Positions 6,110 to 11,838 of a DNA stretch of 11,838 nt are shown in pieces. A program made the translations under genes and the position numbers. Source of the stretch: an uncultured Parabacteroides sp. (lineage in GTDB: Bacteria > Bacteroidota > Bacteroidia > Bacteroidales > Tannerellaceae); the NCBI GenBank assembly GCA_900770835.1, contig CAAGLQ010000231.1, positions 1 through 11,838 on the forward strand, written 5' to 3'. Within the stretch, counting starts at the first letter, position 1. Every line of letters begins with the position of its first letter. The notes beneath the pieces were generated by a model. It was not told the origin of the DNA and made no database searches. It worked only from the letters and a program-made list of their open reading frames with translations.

Positions 6110-8521
6110 ATGAAACTGAAATTACTATGCTATGCGCTCTGTATAAGTGGGCTGACCATCGCTCCGGCCCTGCAAGCGCAAGAGGTCTTGCCTGAATACA
6201 CGCAAGCCCGCCGTTTTGCTCCCTCCAACGCAGAGCAATGGCTGTTTTCTTATACGGTAACACCCCACTATTTCCACAACAGCTCGAAATTCTGGTATGA
6301 TTACAAGACGAGTGACGGCACTCGCTGGTATGTGGTTGACCCTGACATGCGCAAGAAGCAAGAGCTGTTTGATCGGGATGATTTGGCCGCACGCCTCAGC
6401 GAACTGACCCAGGAGCCCTTCGCCGGCCAGCAGTTGGCTTTAGAAGGGATGAACTTGCAGGAGGATGACCGCACCTTCACCTTCTCGTTGAAGGGAGCGC
6501 ATGGCCAATACACCTTCTCTTACGATTATCAAACGCAAGCACTTAAATCCATTAATAAAAATGATTTACCTACGCCGAATCGGTGGGCAAACACCTCGCC
6601 CGATAAACGTCGTGTCGTTTACGCCAAGGATTTGAATCTCTATACGATGAGCTACGCGGACTTTGAGAAGCTGCAAAAGAATCCCAAGGCGGAGGGCATC
6701 CAAGAGACCGCATTGACTACGGATGGCGTGCCGCATTTCGCTTTCGGTATGCCTCGCAACCTCATGAATACCGATTCGTTGTTGGATCACAAACGGAAAT
6801 ATGTCAGCGGTAACTGGTCGCCCGACGGACGCTATTTCGTGGCGACCTTGACCGACCAACGAGACGTGCAAGAGCTGTGGGTTGTGCATAATACCGCCAA
6901 GCCTCGCCCCACGTTGGAGACCTATAAATACCAAATGCCGGGAGAGGCAGGCTCCCCGCAAACCCATCTGTATCTCTTTGACTTGGAGCAGAACAGCCGC
7001 AAGGAGATTCGTACAGACCGGTTTAAGGATCAAACGATCAACTTGGCCACCCGCCCAGACAAACAGCATGACGGAGCCAATCGGCAAGCCATCTGGTTGG
7101 GTGACAACGAGAGCTTTTACCTGACTCGCGTGAGCCGCGACATGAAACGTATCGACATTTGCGCCTACACGATCGGACAAGATTCCATTCGCCCGATTAT
7201 CGAGGAGCGCATGAAGACCTCTATGGAAAGCCGCCCCTTGGCGTTGACTGACAACGGGAAAGAGTTGATTCAATGGAGCGAGCGAGACGGTTGGGCGCAC
7301 CTTTATTTATATGACAACAACGGGCAGTTGAAAAACCGGATTACCAAAGGTCCTTGGCACGTGGATGCGATCGTGGAGGTAGATAGCAAGAGCCGAGTGG
7401 TTTATTTCATCGCCAACGGCCGAGAGAAAGAGGACACCACGCCCTACTATGAGCACCTCTATCGGGTGAACTTCGACGGCACAGGGCTGAAAGCGATTAC
7501 ACCGGGCAACTATTTCCACTTGACCAGCATGGATCGGCAAGGACGCTACATTGTGGATAACTACTCACGGGTGAATACCGTGCCGGCAACCGCCCTCTAC
7601 GACAACCAAGGCAACCGATTGATGACGTTGGAAGAGAGCGATTTCTCACAATTGAAGCTGAACGGTTACCAATTTCCGGAGCCTTTCACGGTGAAAGCTG
7701 CTGACGGCGTGACCGATCTTTACGGAGTCATCTTCAAACCGTTTGACTTTGATTCCACCAAGGTTTATCCGGTGATCAACTACGTCTATCCTGGCCCGCA
7801 AACCGAGGGAACCTTCTTCCGCTATATTCCTTTGAATCCCCGTACCGATCGCTTGGCACAAGCCGGGTTCATCGTGGTTTGCGTAGGTCATCGAGGTGGA
7901 CACCCCAGCCGCTCGAAGTGGTATCATAACTACGGTTATGGCAACTTGCGTGACTATCCCTTGGCGGATCATAAGGTAGCGATCGAGCAGCTCTGCGCCC
8001 GCTACTCCTATATGGATATTAACCGGGTAGGTATTCATGGCCACTCCGGCGGCGGATTCATGTCCACAGCCGCCATGTTGCTCTATCCCGATTTCTTCAA
8101 GGTGGCGGTCTCTTGCGCCGGCAATCACGACAACAACATCTACAACCGTTGGTGGGGCGAGAAGCATCATGGCGTGAAGGAGATCACCGACGAGGCGGGC
8201 AACATCTCTTTCGAGAGCCAAATCCCGACCAACCAGGAGTTGGCGAAAAACCTGAAAGGTCATCTGCTTTTGATTCATGGCGATGTGGATAATAACGTTC
8301 ACCCCGCCAATACCATTGTCGTAGTGGATGAACTGATCAAAGCCGGGAAGCGTTTCGATATGCTCTTTATTCCCGGCCAACGTCACCACTTCGAGGAGTA
8401 CAATGAGTACTTCTACTGGCGTATGGTGGATTATTTCTCTGAGCATTTGAAAGGGCAACGAGAACAAAGCATAGACATTAAAGACTTGAAATTAGGTAAA
8501 TGGTTCCAAGGGTACCAATAA
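6110..8521 (+). CDS. S9 family serine peptidase (DPP IV-like, secreted)
   Basis: This 803-residue exported enzyme belongs to the prolyl oligopeptidase family, which cleaves short peptides, often after proline. A signal peptide is cut near LQAQ-24. The N-terminal half is a DPP IV-type beta-propeller (roughly 130-500; blade-like strings such as NWSPDGRYFVATL at 235-247 and WSERDGWAHLYLYD at 389-402). The C-terminal alpha/beta-hydrolase holds the triad: S646 in GHSGGG (644-649), D727 in HGDVDNNVH, and H759 (or H760) in GQRHHF. The nucleophile motif is GHSGG rather than the GWSYGG usual in DPP IV. I do not see the paired-Glu motif (YEEE-type) that anchors the free N-terminus in true dipeptidyl peptidases, so strict DPP activity is uncertain. 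The HD-domain gene follows after 11 bp, probably in the same operon. Confidence 0.9.
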   Translation: MKLKLLCYALCISGLTIAPALQAQEVLPEYTQARRFAPSNAEQWLFSYTVTPHYFHNSSKFWYDYKTSDGTRWYVVDPDMRKKQELFDRDDLAARLSELTQEPFAGQQLALEGMNLQEDDRTFTFSLKGAHGQYTFSYDYQTQALKSINKNDLPTPNRWANTSPDKRRVVYAKDLNLYTMSYADFEKLQKNPKAEGIQETALTTDGVPHFAFGMPRNLMNTDSLLDHKRKYVSGNWSPDGRYFVATLTDQRDVQELWVVHNTAKPRPTLETYKYQMPGEAGSPQTHLYLFDLEQNSRKEIRTDRFKDQTINLATRPDKQHDGANRQAIWLGDNESFYLTRVSRDMKRIDICAYTIGQDSIRPIIEERMKTSMESRPLALTDNGKELIQWSERDGWAHLYLYDNNGQLKNRITKGPWHVDAIVEVDSKSRVVYFIANGREKEDTTPYYEHLYRVNFDGTGLKAITPGNYFHLTSMDRQGRYIVDNYSRVNTVPATALYDNQGNRLMTLEESDFSQLKLNGYQFPEPFTVKAADGVTDLYGVIFKPFDFDSTKVYPVINYVYPGPQTEGTFFRYIPLNPRTDRLAQAGFIVVCVGHRGGHPSRSKWYHNYGYGNLRDYPLADHKVAIEQLCARYSYMDINRVGIHGHSGGGFMSTAAMLLYPDFFKVAVSCAGNHDNNIYNRWWGEKHHGVKEITDEAGNISFESQIPTNQELAKNLKGHLLLIHGDVDNNVHPANTIVVVDELIKAGKRFDMLFIPGQRHHFEEYNEYFYWRMVDYFSEHLKGQREQSIDIKDLKLGKWFQGYQ

Positions 8522-8532
8522 TTTAGACAGTA

Positions 8533-9075
8533 ATGGATCCTATCAAAATCATCGAGAAATATTATCCGGTAGAATCTGACGCCTATCGGATCTTAGTGGA
8601 TCATAGCCGAAGCGTGGCCGACAAAGCGTTGGCCATCGCTCGGATGCATCCCGAAATGCACTTAGACTTAGCTTTTATCGAGGAGGCAGCTATGCTGCAC
8701 GACATTGGTATTTTCCGTTGCAACGCCCCCTCCATCGACTGCCACGGCGAGGCTGACTACATTTGTCATGGTTACTTAGGCGCTGAATTGATGCGGTCGG
8801 AGGGGTATCCGCAACATGCCTTGGTATGCGAACGCCACACGGGGACAGGGCTTTCGATGGAGATGATCGAACTGATGAAATGGCCAATTCCCCATCGAGA
8901 CATGCTTCCCATATCTTTGGAAGAGCAACTTATCTGCTTCGCTGACAAGTTTTACAGCAAGACGAAGTTGGGTAAAGAGAAGTCTATCGACAAAATTCGG
9001 ATCAGCCTCTCTCGGTATGGTAGCGACACTGCGGCACGCTTCTCAGCCTGGTGTAAACTCTTTTTAGGGGAATAA
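8533..9075 (+). CDS. HD-domain protein, putative phosphohydrolase
   Basis: This 180-residue cytosolic protein shows the metal-binding pattern of the HD superfamily: H24 in VDHSRSVA, H56-D57 in MLHDIGIF, further histidines H79 and H102, and D138 in CFADKFYSK. Such proteins typically hydrolyse phosphate esters of nucleotides or similar compounds, but the substrate cannot be read from sequence. The small single-domain form, with HDIGIF and HG-rich middle, resembles the uncharacterised HDIG proteins common in Bacteroidales. It lacks a signal peptide and any RelA/SpoT or GGDEF partner domain. The start at 8533 is 11 bp after the peptidase stop, so the two genes are probably transcribed together. 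The gene ends 63 bp before the LptD gene, which has its own promoter. Confidence 0.85.
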   Translation: MDPIKIIEKYYPVESDAYRILVDHSRSVADKALAIARMHPEMHLDLAFIEEAAMLHDIGIFRCNAPSIDCHGEADYICHGYLGAELMRSEGYPQHALVCERHTGTGLSMEMIELMKWPIPHRDMLPISLEEQLICFADKFYSKTKLGKEKSIDKIRISLSRYGSDTAARFSAWCKLFLGE

Positions 9076-9100
9076 ATCGGGAGGGCTCACTAATTTGTTA

Positions 9101-9108
9101 TACATTTG
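9101..9108 (+). promoter_or_regulatory. -7 promoter element of the lptD-like gene
   Basis: TACATTTG, followed by CGGG, is an exact TAnnTTTG in the 63-bp gap before ATG 9139. It would give a leader of about 25 bases. The -33 region is not canonical. It indicates that the LPS assembly gene can be expressed independently of the peptidase/HD operon, with read-through also possible. Confidence 0.55.
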
Positions 9109-9138
9109 CGGGCTGTTACAGACTGCAAAGGAAGAATA

Positions 9139-11838
9139 ATGCGATTAATCCATAAAGTCCTCTTCATAGTATATATGGTGCTTGCCGTGGGTACAGCCGC
9201 ACGGGCTCAACAAGACACCACAAGCGCAGCCGATCGTCTAAACGTTCCGCAAGATAGTCTATTGGTAGCCCCAACGGATAGTGCGGCGTTGGCCACCGAC
9301 TCCGTTCCCAAAAAGAAGGGGCTGGATGCGCCTGTTTCCTATCAAGCGACTGACTCTATCGTCATGACAGCGGGTAACTGGGCCTATCTGTTTGGTGAAG
9401 GCGATGTAAAATACCAAAACATAGAGTTGCAATCGGAATTGATCGAGATGAACATGGACAGTAGCATTGTCTATGCAAAGTTTGGTTTGGATTCTATCGG
9501 ACAAGAGTTTGGTTACCCCCTCTTTAAGGAGGGCGAGCAGCAATACGAGTCGAAGACCATGCGCTATAACTTCGGCACGAAAAAGGGTTATATCACCGAT
9601 GTAATTACCCAGCAGGGAGAGGGTTATGTCACTGCCGGGCGCACGAAAAAGATGGAGGGCGACATCTTAAACATGGTAGGCGGACGCTACACGACCTGTG
9701 ACGAGCATGAGCATCCCCACTTTTATATTCAGATGACCAAGGCGAAGGTGAGACCGAACAAGAACATCGTGACCGGCCCCGTCTATTTGGTCATGGAAGA
9801 TGTGCCCCTCTACCCCATCGGATTGCCCTTCTGTTTCTTCCCCTTCTCCAGCACCTACTCCTCCGGTATCATCATGCCGACTTTCGGTGATGAATCTTCC
9901 AGAGGTTTTTTCTTGCGAGATGGAGGTTACTACTTCGCATTGAGCGATTACATGGATTTAGCGGTATTGGGTGAGATCTACACAAAAGGCTCTTGGGGAC
10001 TCTCTGCCAAATCGAACTATAAGAAACGCTATAAATATTCCGGAAACTTCAACGCCTCCTACTTGGTGACTAAATTGGGAGACAAAGGATTGCCTGATTA
10101 TAGCTTGTCGAAAGATTTCCAGATAAGGTGGTCGCATACGCAAGATTCCAAGGCGAATCCCTATCTCTCCTTCTCCGCCAGCGTCAATTTCTCGACCTCT
10201 TCCTACGACCGGAATAACCAAAACAGTTATTACGCCAGCTCCGGAAGCTATGCGGCAGTCAACCAGAACACGAAGAGCTCTTCGATCAACATCACGAAGC
10301 GCTTCCCCAATAACCCGTTCACCATCTCGGCGAACATGAGTATCAACCAGACCACCCGCGACTCCTCCATCGCTGTCACGCTCCCCAGCATGACCATCAC
10401 GATGAGCCGTACTTTCCCCTTCAAGCGGAAGCGGGCAGTCGGCAAGGAACGTTGGTATGAGAAGATCTCCATGAGCTATTCGGGAACTCTCAGCAACAGC
10501 ATCACGACCAAAGAGAATCTGCTCTTCAAGTCGAATCTGATTAAAGACTGGAGAAACGCTATGCAACACAGCATTCCTGTGAGTGCCACGTTCCAGCTAT
10601 TCAAATACCTCAACATCTCGCCCTCGTTCAACTACAAGGAGCGTTGGTACACCAGCAAGATCGAACGGGCGTATGATCCCCAAAAGCAAACCTTAGTGGC
10701 GCGAGATACGACCTATGGCTTCTATCGTATTTATGATTTCAACGGATCCATATCAGCTTCTACCACACTCTACGGTTTCTTTAAGCCGCTTCCCTTCTTA
10801 GGGAAAAAGGTGGAAATGATTCGTCATCGTATGGAGCCTTCGGTTACGGTCAGCGCAGCTCCCGACTTCGGTTCTACCCGTTTCGGCTATTACCAAACGT
10901 ATGTCTATCAAGATGCTAACGGCGTAGATCACGAATACACCTATTCACCCTTCTCGCACAACATGTACGGCGTGCCCAGTACCGGCAAACAGGGCAACAT
11001 CAGCTTCTCGGTCAACAACAACGTAGAGATGAAAATCCGTTCCGACAAAGACTCTACCGGCTTCAAGAAGATCAGCTTGATTGACAAACTCTCGTTGAGC
11101 ATGAGCTATAACATGGCTGCGGACTCCTTCCAATGGAGTGATCTCAACGTGGGCCTCCGCTTGAAACTCTCCAAGAGCTACACCTTGAACCTGAATGGTG
11201 TGTTCGATACCTATACCTATAATGAGAATGGACAAAGAATCAACGTTCCCCGTTGGAAAGCGGGTAAAGGTATCGGCCGCTTGCGCTCTACGAGCACCAG
11301 CTTCTCCTATACCTTTAATAATGACACCTTCAAGAAATGGTTTGGAGGAGGAGATGATCAGAAGTCGAACACGACTGCCAACAATAGAAATCAGACGGAT
11401 CCGAACGATCCGGACAGTACGCTCGATCCGGAGAACGATGATGAGAACAGCACGGAAAAGAAAAGCGGTCGCCTCTTAGGCAAAAAGAAAGAGACAGGAG
11501 ATACGGATGCGGATGGCTACACCATCACCAGCATCCCATGGAGTTTCTCGTTCAACTACGGTCTCTCATTGCGATACGGCGCATTTGATAGAATAAGGCG
11601 AGAGTACAAATACGCACTCTCACACTCTTTGAGTTTCAACGGAAACATTCAGCCAACGAAGAACTGGCGATTCAATTTCAATGCGACTTATGATTTTGAC
11701 GCCAAAAAAATCTCTTACATGACCTGCAATATCACCCGCGATTTGCACTGCTGGAACATGTCCGCCAACTTCGTACCTATTGGTCCCTACAAGTCCTACT
11801 CGTTCAGCGTCGCTGTCAGCTCGTCACTGCTCAAAGAC
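9139..11838 (+). CDS. lptD: LptD-like outer-membrane LPS assembly protein (3' end outside window)
   Basis: The frame from ATG 9139 is open for 900 codons to the window edge with no stop. A signal peptide (cut near ARA-23) is followed by a Ser/Thr/Asp-rich linker, then an LptA/OstA-like domain (about 72-190) with strands such as GNWAYLFGEGDVKYQN. A proline-rich PLYPIGLPFCFFPF (223-236) marks the entry to the barrel. The remainder has the alternating, aromatic-rich strands of a large beta-barrel. In Bacteroidetes such proteins are called putative LptD, the outer-membrane gate that inserts LPS together with LptE. An acidic Asn/Asp-rich stretch at 735-793 interrupts the barrel and is probably a loop. 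Only the C-terminus is missing, since family members are usually about this size. An independent promoter lies just upstream. The call rests on motif order, not alignment. Confidence 0.85.
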   Translation, partial: MRLIHKVLFIVYMVLAVGTAARAQQDTTSAADRLNVPQDSLLVAPTDSAALATDSVPKKKGLDAPVSYQATDSIVMTAGNWAYLFGEGDVKYQNIELQSELIEMNMDSSIVYAKFGLDSIGQEFGYPLFKEGEQQYESKTMRYNFGTKKGYITDVITQQGEGYVTAGRTKKMEGDILNMVGGRYTTCDEHEHPHFYIQMTKAKVRPNKNIVTGPVYLVMEDVPLYPIGLPFCFFPFSSTYSSGIIMPTFGDESSRGFFLRDGGYYFALSDYMDLAVLGEIYTKGSWGLSAKSNYKKRYKYSGNFNASYLVTKLGDKGLPDYSLSKDFQIRWSHTQDSKANPYLSFSASVNFSTSSYDRNNQNSYYASSGSYAAVNQNTKSSSINITKRFPNNPFTISANMSINQTTRDSSIAVTLPSMTITMSRTFPFKRKRAVGKERWYEKISMSYSGTLSNSITTKENLLFKSNLIKDWRNAMQHSIPVSATFQLFKYLNISPSFNYKERWYTSKIERAYDPQKQTLVARDTTYGFYRIYDFNGSISASTTLYGFFKPLPFLGKKVEMIRHRMEPSVTVSAAPDFGSTRFGYYQTYVYQDANGVDHEYTYSPFSHNMYGVPSTGKQGNISFSVNNNVEMKIRSDKDSTGFKKISLIDKLSLSMSYNMAADSFQWSDLNVGLRLKLSKSYTLNLNGVFDTYTYNENGQRINVPRWKAGKGIGRLRSTSTSFSYTFNNDTFKKWFGGGDDQKSNTTANNRNQTDPNDPDSTLDPENDDENSTEKKSGRLLGKKKETGDTDADGYTITSIPWSFSFNYGLSLRYGAFDRIRREYKYALSHSLSFNGNIQPTKNWRFNFNATYDFDAKKISYMTCNITRDLHCWNMSANFVPIGPYKSYSFSVAVSSSLLKD

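Noticed and set aside
6566..8467. Two long minus-strand ORFs (6566-7300 and 7646-8467)
   Set aside because: Both are antisense to the S9 peptidase, which is supported along its full length by family motifs.
9958..10569. Minus-strand ORF of 203 codons
   Set aside because: It is antisense to the LptD-like gene, whose frame is continuous and family-like.

Overview
The window looks like chromosomal DNA of a gut or oral Bacteroidales bacterium, plausibly Parabacteroides/Tannerellaceae (genus is an inference). The pointers are several exact TAnnTTTG promoter elements, a Bacteroidetes-type LptD, a TonB receptor with the arginine-rich leader common in this phylum, a DUF1343/NamZ muramidase, and a small secreted protein of a type recurrent in Bacteroides. 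No rRNA, tRNA, transposase, CRISPR array or cobalamin riboswitch was seen.

Positions 1-2700 are accessory in character and visibly AT-richer than the rest. An Abi_2 (AbiD/AbiF-like) HEPN-type gene (244-1143) with its own promoter sits between two nearly identical direct repeats of at least 120 bp (1-120 and 1195-1314, 3 differences). Each repeat can fold into a branched structure closed by a 12-13 bp stem, and two of the three differences keep base pairs intact. This fits either a structured RNA partner of the Abi protein or a cassette-type recombination repeat. Next come a lipoprotein of unknown function (1439-2074) and a small secreted protein with an internal duplication (2132-2509). The converging end of this region is filled by an array of 22-bp repeats (one inverted unit, then six direct units) that can form hairpins.

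Positions 2696-9075 hold conserved cell-envelope and peptidase genes. On the minus strand an exo-N-acetylmuramidase NamZ homologue (5980-4754) is followed with zero spacing by a BtuB-like TonB-dependent receptor (4753-2696), suggesting a two-gene unit for peptidoglycan fragment processing and uptake. A 129-bp divergent intergenic region carries opposing -7 elements. From it, on the plus strand, run a periplasmic S9 (DPP IV-like) serine peptidase (6110-8521) and, 11 bp later, an HD-domain phosphohydrolase-like protein (8533-9075).

Positions 9139-11838 encode an LptD-like outer-membrane LPS assembly protein. It has its own promoter and is open at the window edge after 900 codons. Most of the genes with a recognisable role act in the envelope: peptidoglycan turnover, TonB uptake, peptide trimming and LPS export. 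The Abi locus is a separate defence or toxin module.
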